Shown here piece by piece: positions 19,451-28,687 of a stretch of DNA of 64,000 nucleotides. Under the pieces are notes generated by a model. The model made no database searches, had not been told where the DNA came from, and saw only the letters and a list, made by a program, of their open reading frames with translations. Made by a program: the position numbers and the translations under genes. The stretch's first letter is position 1; each line of letters opens with the position of its first letter. The DNA comes from Acetobacter thailandicus (GTDB lineage: Bacteria > Pseudomonadota > Alphaproteobacteria > Acetobacterales > Acetobacteraceae), in the NCBI RefSeq assembly GCF_011516655.1, contig NZ_WOSV01000004.1:149864-213863 (forward strand), in the 5' to 3' direction.

Positions 19451-20451
19451 CGAAGCGCGAGGTTCTACTCAACAGCCTGTTATGTATGAGTATATGCCTG
19501 CTGGTTATGACCTCTCTGCTATGGGGAGAGCACGGTTTTTCTTTTATGCAGGCATTGCATGAATGGCTTGCCGGTCAGCATACAGCCGGCTCCGTTATTC
19601 TGGGGGGGCTGCGTCTGCCACGGGTCATTCTGGGCATTATGGTTGGTGGTACACTGGGCCTTTCAGGTGCCGTATTACAGGGGTATTTGCGTAACCCGCT
19701 GGCCGACCCGGGGTTGCTGGGGGTTTCGGGCGGGGCGGCACTTGGTGCTGTTTGTGTATTTTACACGGGGCTTAGTGTGATGGGCTCAGCTCTGCTGCCC
19801 GCCGGTGGGCTTATCGGGGCCTTTCTTGCTGTCGCTATGCTGCTTCTTCTGGTGGGGCGGGGCACTGCTCTGGTGCTCTTACTGGCTGGCGCTGCTCTGA
19901 GCAGTTTTACTGCGGCTTTAACGGCACTTGTGCTGAACCTCGTGCCAAGCCCTTATGCTTCGTTTGAAATTATGCGCTGGCTGATGGGCTCTCTGACAGA
20001 CCGGACCATGTCTGATGTATTGCTGGCACTGCCCGGTGTAGCAGGAGGATGCATTGTGATGATGTTATCAGGGCGTGCTCTGGACGCGCTGACACTGGGG
20101 GAGGATGTTGCTCAGACAATGGGCTTTCATCTGCGTGGCCTGAAGGGGGTGCAGTTACGTCTTGTCGTGGGCACGGCTCTGGCTGTTGGTTCCTGTGTGG
20201 CTGTGTCAGGCGCTATTGGTTTTGTCGGGCTGGTTGTACCTCATCTGCTCAGGGTAGTTGTGGGGTACAGGCCGTCTCGTCTGCTCTTGCCTTCTTTTTT
20301 GGGCGGGGCCGCTCTGCTTTTGCTTTCAGACCTCATTGTGCGTGTAGTTTCAGGTCATAAAGACATACAAATTGGCGTTATAACCGCACTTATTGGTGCA
20401 CCTGTCTTTTTTTACAGAGTGCTTCAGTTCAGAAAACAGGGGCAGTTTTAA
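19447..20451 (+). CDS. btuC: FecCD/BtuC-type ABC permease
   Basis: 334 aa inner-membrane permease with about ten transmembrane helices. Family motifs: 'LRLPRVILGIMVGGTLGLSGAVLQGYLRNPLADPGLLG' region (residues about 55-95) and the coupling-helix/gate segment 'SGAIGFVGLVVPHLLR' (about 255-270). It starts with the ATGA overlap to the binding-protein gene and ends with a TAATG overlap to the ATPase gene. Part of the riboswitch-controlled cobalamin importer. Confidence 0.88.
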   Translation: MTKREVLLNSLLCMSICLLVMTSLLWGEHGFSFMQALHEWLAGQHTAGSVILGGLRLPRVILGIMVGGTLGLSGAVLQGYLRNPLADPGLLGVSGGAALGAVCVFYTGLSVMGSALLPAGGLIGAFLAVAMLLLLVGRGTALVLLLAGAALSSFTAALTALVLNLVPSPYASFEIMRWLMGSLTDRTMSDVLLALPGVAGGCIVMMLSGRALDALTLGEDVAQTMGFHLRGLKGVQLRLVVGTALAVGSCVAVSGAIGFVGLVVPHLLRVVVGYRPSRLLLPSFLGGAALLLLSDLIVRVVSGHKDIQIGVITALIGAPVFFYRVLQFRKQGQF

Positions 20452-21197
20452 TGCTCGAAGTGCATCACCTTTCCTGCCAGGCCGGAGGACGTACGTTACT
20501 GGATGCGGTTTCTGCACAGTTTGACAAAGGGTGTGTTACAGGCTTACTCGGCCCGAACGGAGCCGGTAAAAGTACGCTTCTGAAAGTTACAGCCGGCCTT
20601 GTGCCAGCCTGTGCGGGGAAAATAACACTCGACGGGCATGATATACAGTCTTTAACGACAGCGCAGCTGGCGCGACAACTGGCTTATATTCCGCAGGATA
20701 ATCCGCCTCTTCCAGCTATCCCGGTATGTGAAATCATTTCACTGGGGCGTTTACCTTATGGTGAGACTGGTAGCCGGGCTATAAAGCATTATGCTGTTGA
20801 AAATGCTTTGAAAGCTACTGGTCTGGCAGACCTGGCGCAACGTCGGGCTGATCAGCTTTCAGGGGGAGAGAAGGCGAGATTAATGCTCGCACGCGCGCTT
20901 GCTACAGAAGCGGAAATTATACTGGCAGATGAGGTGATGGCGGCTCTTGACCCCGCTCATGCGCTTTCTGTTATGCAGATATTGCGTAGTCAGGCTGAAG
21001 CAGGCAGGTGTGTTGTGCTTGTTATTCATGATCTGCTCATGGCAACGCGTTTTTGCGATAATCTGGTGCTGATATCTGATGGTAAAGTGCAGGCCTCTTT
21101 GCCACCGGCAGACCTGACGGACACTCTCGTGCAGAATGTTTATGGTGTCACCACGCGTAAAATCGGAACCGGGCTTGTGCCATGGAATCGTGTGTGA
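20451..21197 (+). CDS. btuD: ABC transporter ATPase, BtuD-like
   Basis: 248 aa. Walker A 'GPNGAGKST' (about residues 34-42), Q-loop 'YIPQDNPP', signature 'QLSGGEKARLMLARAL' and Walker B 'EIILADEVMAALDP', followed by the H-loop 'VIHD'. It is the cytosolic motor of the FecCD-type importer encoded just upstream, and the TAATG overlap couples the two. The operon ends here, about 100 nt before the convergent DUF6250 gene. The Walker B run has 'ADEVMAAL' in place of the common 'LDEP' spacing, but D and E are kept. Confidence 0.88.
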   Translation: MLEVHHLSCQAGGRTLLDAVSAQFDKGCVTGLLGPNGAGKSTLLKVTAGLVPACAGKITLDGHDIQSLTTAQLARQLAYIPQDNPPLPAIPVCEIISLGRLPYGETGSRAIKHYAVENALKATGLADLAQRRADQLSGGEKARLMLARALATEAEIILADEVMAALDPAHALSVMQILRSQAEAGRCVVLVIHDLLMATRFCDNLVLISDGKVQASLPPADLTDTLVQNVYGVTTRKIGTGLVPWNRV

Positions 21198-21295
21198 CCC
21201 CATAGCTGCCAGTATTTTTATAGGTTAAGTATCATAAAGGGATTTTTCGTAATAGTATGCCGCAGTTATATCAGCGATACACTATTGCGGGATCA

Positions 21296-21997
21296 TTATG
21301 CAGAAAGAGAAAAATGTGTGATTTCCTGCTGAGAACCTACGGTGCGGATACCAAAATACCCTGGGGATGCAGCATTGACTGGTGCTGAAAAGATTTTTTT
21401 ACCATCAAGGAACAAAGTCGTCACACCGTTATGAACACTTATAACAGTGTGATAAACATGGTCCGGTTTCAGCATATCAGCCGGGGCAGTACTTTCCTGT
21501 AACAGGATGCGTGCGCCTGAGCCGTCATAATGCCTGAAGCGTGTGGTTGTATTATTATTGCCGCCAATACCTGCATATTCGAGAACAAGAGAGTTATAGG
21601 CAGAGAGTGTGCCGTTGCGCACATGAGGAAGTGCGCCATTTTTTTCATGTGCGTTCCAGAAGATATTCATATCTGAAACGCGTAGTGCTCCTTCCGGCTT
21701 CAAAATTTTCCGATCGAATGTAAGGGTATAGTTACCTTTTAGCGGGTGTTCGAACCAGAGTGTGACACCCCGCTGTGCTACGATTTTTACTCCATCAGGA
21801 ATAATTTCTGCCTGTGAAGCAGGGGTGACAGGCAGAGTTTTCTCAGCTTCAAAGCGCCAGATATGGTTCTGATTATCCTGTATAGTTAAAGTGTTTTCGG
21901 CTTTTGTCCCGGCTTTTGATAAAACCGGAGAGGCCGCACTGAGAGCAAGACATAAAACGTAGTGCCCGGGTGTATAAACACGTCTAGAGCGTTTCAT
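21296..21997 (-). CDS. Exported DUF6250-type (concanavalin-like) protein
   Basis: 233 aa from ATG 21997, with a signal peptide (about residues 1-29, 'LCLALSAASPVLSKAG'). The remainder looks like a single beta-sandwich of the DUF6250 / polysaccharide-lyase-associated type: 'GVTLWFEHPLKGNYTLTFD', 'DMNIFWNAH', 'RFRHYDGSGARILL', 'YHTVISVHNGVTTLFLDGKKIF'. Such domains bind or cleave plant polysaccharide. GGAGGA stands 11 nt upstream, inside the end of the lyase gene, which it overlaps by 14 nt. An ATG at 22024 is further inside that gene and lacks this spacing. Probably periplasmic; function is inferred from the locus. Confidence 0.7.
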   Translation of the reverse strand: MKRSRRVYTPGHYVLCLALSAASPVLSKAGTKAENTLTIQDNQNHIWRFEAEKTLPVTPASQAEIIPDGVKIVAQRGVTLWFEHPLKGNYTLTFDRKILKPEGALRVSDMNIFWNAHEKNGALPHVRNGTLSAYNSLVLEYAGIGGNNNTTTRFRHYDGSGARILLQESTAPADMLKPDHVYHTVISVHNGVTTLFLDGKKIFSAPVNAASPGYFGIRTVGSQQEITHFSLSA

Positions 21998-24704
21998 AAA
22001 AAATGTTCTCCTCCTGCGGGGCAAGTGCCATCAGACCTGTTGCCCCCAGCCCCCACTGAGCTGCGGCATTTGTTGAAATATGTGGTGCTTCATCAACTGC
22101 TTCAGGCACTGCCGGCGGTGAGAGATGGTTTATCTGAAAGTCACTGAGTAAAAGCCCTGCATCACCCTGTGCAAAAATACGCCACGCCTGCCTGCACAAA
22201 GCGGTGTCTCTGAGAGTGTAGCCTGCGTAGGCCAACAGGCGGGCATGTGCCTGCCTGAGGTTTAAGTGATGCAGTGCCTGCCCCAGTTTGTTTTTCTGGT
22301 TTTGTGCGTCAGCCAGATAGAGTGTGCAGTAATCCAGCCAGGCATTTTTAAAATCAGGCTGCGGTAAGAGCATAATCAGCTCGCTGCATGTTTCTGGCAG
22401 TCCGAACATGGCGCTCAGATGTGAAACAGAAAGAGCCCCTGTGCGATCCTGAGCAAACTCACCTGTATGCAGGTCCATCACACCCAGTCCGGTAAAAAAA
22501 CCATGAGGCTGGGCTGCAATGCTGGTCATAGAGGCCAGTAGTTTGTTTTTCCATGGCTCATCACCTGTACGTTCCCACTCCAGCAGCCAGGCGGCGGCAA
22601 TGGCCCCCCAGTCTGTACCAAAGGAGACCGTTGCATGATGAGGCTGTGCCTTGATGGCCGCTGCCCCGCCAGTTTTGCGTCCGGGGACAATATCCTGCAG
22701 GCGGTTAACAGCGTTAACCTGTACATGCAGTAACTCACCGGTACGCTCATCCGCAGTCAGGAAATAATAGATTTTTGCATTTGCAACGCTGGAGATACGC
22801 AGTTGTTTGGCGCTGTCTCCCCAGTGCTGCACGTTATGACGCGAACCTAAGGGGGCGAATTTTCCGATATGGTAGACATCAACTTCTGTAATATGTCGTG
22901 TCATGGCTTCAGCCTGACGAAAGCTTTCCGCATTGCCTTTGTGCAGGTGGTATGCCCAGAACCACATAACAGAGCTTAGTTCACCGTTATCCCATGCAAA
23001 CCCGCCAATGTCATAACGCCATGTATGCCTGTCGGCATCATAGGTGTGCATAATGTCACCGTAGTTCCAGAAGCCATACCAGCGTCTTTGCTCAATCTGA
23101 TTACGGTAAAATGTAAAAAGTGTATCAAGAGCCTGGTTTACTTTTGAATTTACACTCTGCGGGTGTTCGGGGCTCCAGAAAGCATGGGTCGCACGTGATG
23201 TGAACAGGTCAGACAAAGACTGCCTTAATTGTGGTGGAGATGAAATGCGCTGAGCGATAGCCACCAGGCTGGTGTTGTCGGGTGTATGGTCAGTAAATTC
23301 TATAACGATTTCGCTGGTTCGGCCAACACCGTAAGAGGAGGAAAAACCGGGTTCATAATCCTCATAAGTGATATCGAGAGCCTGCCGCTGCGTGGTATAA
23401 TCGTTCTGATTTTCGGGGGTCTGATAAGATGCCATCTGCATGGGCTCTGCATCTGGTGCCCAGAGCCATGCTGTGAGTTGTGCATTATTCTCTCCTCCGT
23501 TTTCTACAGAGAGTGCTGCCGGGTAGCTCTGCCAGAAATTTCTGATGCCGAGCACGACACCCCCCGATACGTCGCCAAGAAAAACAGTGCCAGAAGCTCT
23601 TTGTCCGGAAAAAGCATTGATCCAGGCGTCATGTTTTGTAATTCGTTTTTTGAGTGAAAAGCCATCACACGTTGCCTGGGTAAGTGTATAATCACCATAA
23701 ACAGGGACATACCCGATAGCACCAGAGACTTTAGGAGACCATTCTGCCTCAGGTGGCACAGCCTGGCCCTGTGTTTGTGCGGAACGTATATTGCTGCCCG
23801 GGTCGCGGCGTAAGCCGGTCAGAGGTTGCAATGCTTCAGCGAAGACACCGCCATCAGCACTTACAAAACGAATGTGCCGGTTATAGGCTTCACCATGAAA
23901 CTGAGAGGAAATATTCAGCCCCAGACCACGCACTTCATATTTTTTGGGGTCAATATCATGAATGATTGAGTGTATAACGCGAATTGCACCGCTATTTTTA
24001 TAAAAATAGAAACGAAAAATAAACGGAATAACCTGTGTATGATCTGGTCCGCTATGTTTACCTTCTATGCGGATAACAGCCCGGTCAGGCCCGTTACCTT
24101 CAATTTCAAGTGTGTGAACGTCGCCATGGCACGGGAAGGTTCTGGTTTGTGTTATCTCTCCCTGTTGTGTGCTTTGTTCCAGCAGAGTGATGGCCTGCAC
24201 CTGTGCCTGGCGTGGAAACGAGAGGGATAGAAAAGACTGCCCTTTTGAAAAACTGGCCTGGAGTTTCCCTGTGTTGACAGAGATCTGATCATCCGTCTTT
24301 TGCGCAATGGTTTCCGTTCTGGTTTCTGAGTGTCGGGCAGGTACAGCATGAAGCCGGGTATATGCCGCCAGGTCAGAATGTGCAGTTGGAGAAACTGCAT
24401 GAGCACTCCATTTGACAGATCCGTCCGGCCACCATGCGGTGATCCATGACTGTACCTGCTGCGTTCCGGCATCTGAGGTGCCCAGCGAAAAGCGCGCTGG
24501 TGCACGTAAAGCACCCTGTGGCCAGGCGACGCCAAACGTTGTGCCCTGAAAGACATTTCCTGATGGCGGACCGTCAAGCCAGTTTATCTGTGTCGTAGCA
24601 GATTTGTGCTCTGCTGAGCCTTGTGCCTGCGTTGCTGCGGTGAAAAATAAGCTGCTGGTTGCGGTTGAGAGTTTAAGGAAATGGCGCCTTCCTAAATGTG
24701 GCAA
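21984..24704 (-). CDS. Tat-exported exo-rhamnogalacturonan lyase-like protein (PcRGLX/YetA family)
   Basis: 906 aa. N-terminus 'GRRHFLKLS' with R6-R7 is a twin-arginine signal, cut near residue 28. The body resembles PcRGLX-like proteins (family of the Penicillium exo-rhamnogalacturonan lyase, PL26): an N-terminal beta-rich region with 'GVAWPQGALRAPARFSL' and 'SWITAWWPDGSVKWSAHAV', then an alpha/alpha barrel with 'RRWYGFWNYGDIMHTYD' and 'YDIGGFAWDNGE'. Expected role: periplasmic removal of unsaturated units from rhamnogalacturonan-type oligosaccharide. It is 48 nt behind the TonB receptor gene and overlaps DUF6250. Catalytic residues could not be assigned by eye. Confidence 0.72.
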   Translation of the reverse strand: MPHLGRRHFLKLSTATSSLFFTAATQAQGSAEHKSATTQINWLDGPPSGNVFQGTTFGVAWPQGALRAPARFSLGTSDAGTQQVQSWITAWWPDGSVKWSAHAVSPTAHSDLAAYTRLHAVPARHSETRTETIAQKTDDQISVNTGKLQASFSKGQSFLSLSFPRQAQVQAITLLEQSTQQGEITQTRTFPCHGDVHTLEIEGNGPDRAVIRIEGKHSGPDHTQVIPFIFRFYFYKNSGAIRVIHSIIHDIDPKKYEVRGLGLNISSQFHGEAYNRHIRFVSADGGVFAEALQPLTGLRRDPGSNIRSAQTQGQAVPPEAEWSPKVSGAIGYVPVYGDYTLTQATCDGFSLKKRITKHDAWINAFSGQRASGTVFLGDVSGGVVLGIRNFWQSYPAALSVENGGENNAQLTAWLWAPDAEPMQMASYQTPENQNDYTTQRQALDITYEDYEPGFSSSYGVGRTSEIVIEFTDHTPDNTSLVAIAQRISSPPQLRQSLSDLFTSRATHAFWSPEHPQSVNSKVNQALDTLFTFYRNQIEQRRWYGFWNYGDIMHTYDADRHTWRYDIGGFAWDNGELSSVMWFWAYHLHKGNAESFRQAEAMTRHITEVDVYHIGKFAPLGSRHNVQHWGDSAKQLRISSVANAKIYYFLTADERTGELLHVQVNAVNRLQDIVPGRKTGGAAAIKAQPHHATVSFGTDWGAIAAAWLLEWERTGDEPWKNKLLASMTSIAAQPHGFFTGLGVMDLHTGEFAQDRTGALSVSHLSAMFGLPETCSELIMLLPQPDFKNAWLDYCTLYLADAQNQKNKLGQALHHLNLRQAHARLLAYAGYTLRDTALCRQAWRIFAQGDAGLLLSDFQINHLSPPAVPEAVDEAPHISTNAAAQWGLGATGLMALAPQEENIFYETL

Positions 24705-24752
24705 CGTACCTGTCTCCGTCTTATAAGAATAGAAAATGAGCTGCCTGGTTTT

Positions 24753-27038
24753 TCAGAAATGCACACTTACCGTGCCACCGATGATGCGCGGTGTACCCAG
24801 CCAGCCGAATACAGAGCCATAATCCCCCTCACGCAGGCTGCGATAATATGTTTTGTTCAGAACATTATTTACCCATACAGAGGTATCGATAGCCGTATTA
24901 TGCACCTTAATTTTGTACCCAAGAGAAAAATTCAGCAGGCCGTAAGCCGGTATCTTGGCTGAGGGAGAGTCATCAACCGTTGCAAATGTTGCTGTGCGAT
25001 AAGAGTAACGCACTGTGGCGTACACTGAGGATGTATCATTGAGGGTATAGTCATACCGCCCAAGCACACTCAATGAGAGTTTAGGTGCCCTGAATACAGG
25101 TTTGCCGTTCAGACTGCATGATTTCGGAGGCTGACTTTGCATCGAAACCTCGGGCATGCACCTGGCATTGTCGTATGTCAGATATTTTGTGTCATTATAC
25201 AAAATGTTGGGTGTAATCATCAGCCCTTTAAGGGGGTGCCAGTTCATAGTATATTCAACCCCGCGCGACCTGTAGTCACCCGCATTGGTTAAATAGGTCT
25301 GCTGTGTTGTCGGGTCGTACCCCTGGGTCTGAAAATTCTTAACCAGAGCATTAAAATAATCAATTTTGAAATCAAGCCGGGCAACCGGAATTTCTTTGTG
25401 AAGACCGACTTCAATACTTTCAGTTGTTTCAGGTTTGATATACAGGCTGCCAAAGCCTGCTTTTCCGGCTGAGCCGGATGAAATATTCAGCGCACCGGCT
25501 TTCATGCCATAGGCAAGTGCAACGTAAAATTTTGTCAGGCTGTCAGGGTCATAATCAATATTGACCATTGCTGAGGGTAAGGCTGTCGTTTTGCTTAGCA
25601 CACCAGAGTAAAACGGGCTTTTGTTTAACCGGCGGAACGTACCGCTTTTATCGTCGATACCTTCACGAAAGCCAAATTTCATTGTGACTTTTTTAATCGG
25701 ATGTGCCGTAGCCTGCGCATAAAACGAATAATAATCATCGCGGAGTGAGCCGTAGCGATAAACATCCAGGCCGTTATACAGTTTATTACCATACCATGCA
25801 CCAGCACTGTCAGCGCTGTATCGTGTAATGGCATTAGTATTCAGACTTTCACCCGAGTAGGCAAAGCCCGCAGCAAAGTTAATAGTCTTCCATTGAGGGG
25901 AGTCAAAACGAAGGTTTTCATACCATGTCCGGTCACGTACATTCGTGCCCGAATTATAATAGACATTAATGCTGTATGGGTCGGCCATAACCGGGTTTGT
26001 ATCAAAATAGCGGAACGAGCTTATGGATGAGAACTTCCACCCTCCTGCAAAACGCCAGCTCAGCTGAGGTGAAACACCAAATTGCTGCGTTGTGTCATAG
26101 TTCTGGTAGTCAATATCAGTTTTGCGGCCAGTAACGATATGGTTGCCAAATTTGGATGACATATCCTGGAATTCGTTTTTCCCATCGACAGTAATGCTTT
26201 TATAAAAAACCGGTGTCGGAGTTTCCCGTTCAGCACTGTAATCTGCGATCAGTCTGAAGTGGAATCTTTTACCCGGTCTGTAAGTAAGCTGCACTCTGAC
26301 ACTATCGCCATGATACCCGTTGACGTTGTTGCCATAGCGAACATTTTTAATAAAACCGCCCTGTGCTGTATGGTTATAGCTGATGCTGCCAAATAAATTT
26401 TTCAGAATTCTGCCTGATGTTAAAGCTGAGGCCTGCATATACCCGTAGCTACCGTAGGAGAATAAAGCTTCATTGCGCGGTGTGGCAGAGGGCATACGCG
26501 TTTTAATATCAATGACGCCAGCCGTGACGTTGGCGGGGTATAAAGTCCCCTGTGTGGCTCCGTTATATACGTCTATTGATTCCAGGTCGTTAAACCCGTG
26601 TGACATCATTGACGGACGGCTCAGGTAAACACCGTCAAGAAACAGCCCGACACTGCTGGGCATACCGACGTTTGTCTCACCGCCTGTCTGACCACCGCCA
26701 TCACCCATGCCGCGTATAGAAATACTGCTGTTAAAAGGGTCAGCCGCATCAATATTCAGGCTTGGTGCAAGCTGCTGAAGGTCTTCAAGTGTGTTAATTC
26801 TCTGGCTAACCAGCTCTTTTCCTGAAAAATGGTAAGAAGAGGATGTCGCGCGCTGAGGATCTTTGCGTACCTTGTTGCCAATAACCTCAAGAGATTCTTT
26901 CTGTGCTTCTCTTTTATGGAATTTACTGGCGTTTTTATGCCGTAATGGTTGCCCGGGCTGAGCGCTTTCAGCCCATGAATTTGTGCTGAGCAAAGCGGTT
27001 GTCAGTACAAAATTAATAACTATCCCTTTTCGCAACAT
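24753..27038 (-). CDS. TonB-dependent receptor of the pectin locus
   Basis: 761 aa. Signal peptide ends 'STNSWA|ES'. Plug domain about residues 65-180 ('LEDLQQLAPSLNIDAADPF', 'ISIRGMGDGG', 'VGLFLDGVYLSRPS'), barrel to the C-terminal 'GGTVSVHF' with terminal Phe. It lacks the FecA-type signalling extension. First gene of a minus-strand operon with the lyase and DUF6250 protein, so it probably imports oligosaccharides released from pectin across the outer membrane. Iron-siderophore transport is possible on sequence alone, but the neighbours argue for sugar. Confidence 0.83.
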   Translation of the reverse strand: MLRKGIVINFVLTTALLSTNSWAESAQPGQPLRHKNASKFHKREAQKESLEVIGNKVRKDPQRATSSSYHFSGKELVSQRINTLEDLQQLAPSLNIDAADPFNSSISIRGMGDGGGQTGGETNVGMPSSVGLFLDGVYLSRPSMMSHGFNDLESIDVYNGATQGTLYPANVTAGVIDIKTRMPSATPRNEALFSYGSYGYMQASALTSGRILKNLFGSISYNHTAQGGFIKNVRYGNNVNGYHGDSVRVQLTYRPGKRFHFRLIADYSAERETPTPVFYKSITVDGKNEFQDMSSKFGNHIVTGRKTDIDYQNYDTTQQFGVSPQLSWRFAGGWKFSSISSFRYFDTNPVMADPYSINVYYNSGTNVRDRTWYENLRFDSPQWKTINFAAGFAYSGESLNTNAITRYSADSAGAWYGNKLYNGLDVYRYGSLRDDYYSFYAQATAHPIKKVTMKFGFREGIDDKSGTFRRLNKSPFYSGVLSKTTALPSAMVNIDYDPDSLTKFYVALAYGMKAGALNISSGSAGKAGFGSLYIKPETTESIEVGLHKEIPVARLDFKIDYFNALVKNFQTQGYDPTTQQTYLTNAGDYRSRGVEYTMNWHPLKGLMITPNILYNDTKYLTYDNARCMPEVSMQSQPPKSCSLNGKPVFRAPKLSLSVLGRYDYTLNDTSSVYATVRYSYRTATFATVDDSPSAKIPAYGLLNFSLGYKIKVHNTAIDTSVWVNNVLNKTYYRSLREGDYGSVFGWLGTPRIIGGTVSVHF

Positions 27039-27075
27039 AAAAAAACCACCACAAAATTGTCATTAAAATTCCTAA

Positions 27076-27130
27076 ATCATCTGATTCCACGATATTTATG
27101 TACATTATAGTTAAATAAACTTTAGATGAT
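27076..27130. promoter_or_regulatory. Inverted arms in pectin-locus divergent promoter
   Basis: In the 131-nt gap between the divergent receptor and oligogalacturonate lyase genes, ATCATCT (27076-27082) and AGATGAT (27124-27130) form an inverted repeat with 41 nt between arms; AATCA-TC-TGATT at 27075-27086 is a tighter palindrome. Either could be a shared operator. No regulator gene is in the locus. Confidence 0.3.
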
Positions 27131-27169
27131 GTTATTTTATAAAAAATATACGATAAATTTTAGTGTTAA

Positions 27170-28465
27170 ATGAAAGTCAGAGTGATGTTCTCTTCATATT
27201 TTTTGCGTATTCTCAGAGGGGGGGTGCCCTTTCTCCTGCTGCCGGCACTGGCCTGTGCAGACGAGAAAACTCCACCAAAATCATGGGTAGACCCTGATAC
27301 AGGGCACCGTGTTATCCGCGTGACAGATGATCCTGGCTCATCGAGTCTTTATTTTAATATCAATACGTACACACCTGATGGGAAGCAGATGATTTATACC
27401 ACGCCTGATCGTGGTATAGGTGTGATTGATCTCACTAGTCTAAAGGCCAGACCTCTGGTCAAAGGGCCGGTTGGTGGTGGGCCGGGTGCTGTTGTTGTTG
27501 GTCATAAATCCCCCGTTGTTTATTATTTTAAGGGGAAAGAGAATGATCCGCAGTATGCCTCTTTGTGGAAAGCGGACATTAATACAGGCAAACAGCAGAA
27601 AATTGCAGATCTGCCACGCCGGTCGGGTGTTTTTTCAATTAATGCTGATGAAACGCTGGGAGCCGGCAGCTATATCGTTGGTGACGGAGAAGACTATAAC
27701 GGGCGCCAGGCAGGGCAGATCGCACATAAAAATACGGTTGCAGAGCCATTAAATAAGAAAGAGAAAATGGCCAGACGGTTTGCTGCAAAGTTGCCAATGA
27801 TTATTTTTACTGTCGATTTGCATAATGGTCAGATTAAACCCGTTTTTGCCAGTACGGACTGGATAGATCATTTGCAGTTTTCACCCTCTGATCCGACCCT
27901 TTTGATGTATGCCCATCAGGGTGCCTGGCAGCAGGTTGATAAGCTCTGGACTATTCGCACTGATGGTTCAGAAAATACCCATATCGATCCACGTATTATG
28001 CAAATGGAGGGCAGTGGCCATCAGTGGTGGGACAAAAGCGGTAAAAACATCTGGTATGACCTGCATATGCCATTAGGTGTTAATTCGTTTGTTGCGGGGT
28101 ATAATGTTGAGAATGGAAGCAGAACATGGTTCCACTATGAGCCGCAGCAGGCTTCAATCCATTTTAATTTGTCCTCTGACGGTAAACTGTTTGCCGGAGA
28201 TGGCAGTAATGCACCTGATGCAAAGTGGATTTATCTGTTCCATCCGAAACTGGTAAAAGATGATCATACGCTGGGGAAAAACCTTATTCGTCCTGGTTAT
28301 TTCGTGGCTGAACATCTGGTGAATATGGCACATCATAATTACCATCTTGAGCCTAATGTTAGTTTCACTCCGGATAACCGGTACGTTATTTTCCGTTCTG
28401 ATATGTTCGGGCCGACTTATGTTTTTGCTGTTGAAGTAAAAAAACATAATGAAGGTGCTGACTGA
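27170..28465 (+). CDS. ogl: Oligogalacturonate lyase (PL22), exported
   Basis: 431 aa with a signal peptide ending 'LPALACA|DE'. Seven-bladed propeller of the oligogalacturonate lyase family: 'SWVDPDTGHRVIRVT', 'LYFNINTYTPDGKQMIYT', 'EGSGHQWWDKSGKNIWYDLH', and 'MAHHNYHLEPNVSFTPDNRYV', which carries the histidines expected for metal binding. It splits unsaturated digalacturonate to 5-keto-4-deoxyuronate (EC 4.2.2.6); known enzymes are cytosolic, so the signal peptide here points to a periplasmic form. ATG 27170 has no clear ribosome site; ATG 27185 (MFSSYFL) is an alternative that keeps the signal peptide. Confidence 0.82.
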   Translation: MKVRVMFSSYFLRILRGGVPFLLLPALACADEKTPPKSWVDPDTGHRVIRVTDDPGSSSLYFNINTYTPDGKQMIYTTPDRGIGVIDLTSLKARPLVKGPVGGGPGAVVVGHKSPVVYYFKGKENDPQYASLWKADINTGKQQKIADLPRRSGVFSINADETLGAGSYIVGDGEDYNGRQAGQIAHKNTVAEPLNKKEKMARRFAAKLPMIIFTVDLHNGQIKPVFASTDWIDHLQFSPSDPTLLMYAHQGAWQQVDKLWTIRTDGSENTHIDPRIMQMEGSGHQWWDKSGKNIWYDLHMPLGVNSFVAGYNVENGSRTWFHYEPQQASIHFNLSSDGKLFAGDGSNAPDAKWIYLFHPKLVKDDHTLGKNLIRPGYFVAEHLVNMAHHNYHLEPNVSFTPDNRYVIFRSDMFGPTYVFAVEVKKHNEGAD

Positions 28466-28514
28466 AAAAATTTCCACCGGTGGAGAGCGCAGAGGTAACC
28501 ACCTGATATTTAGC

Positions 28515-28557
28515 GGGGAGGGCGTAAGCTTAGCATAAACGCCCTCCGGTTGTTTTC
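28515..28557 (+). terminator. Intrinsic terminator after ogl
   Basis: GGAGGGCGT (28517-28525) pairs with ACGCCCTCC (28539-28547), followed by GGTTGTTTTC. A 9-bp GC-rich stem with a T-rich tail 50 nt after the ogl stop is a good rho-independent terminator. Confidence 0.65.
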
Positions 28558-28687
28558 TGTTTATCCAAAGTGGCTGGTGCAGCTGAGTATACTGACGGGC
28601 TCAGAGCCTTGTATGGAAGTATAAAACTCCTTTTTTCTATGGTAGCGTTTCTGTGACACGAAATGATGCAGGGCAACAGGAGGCAAC

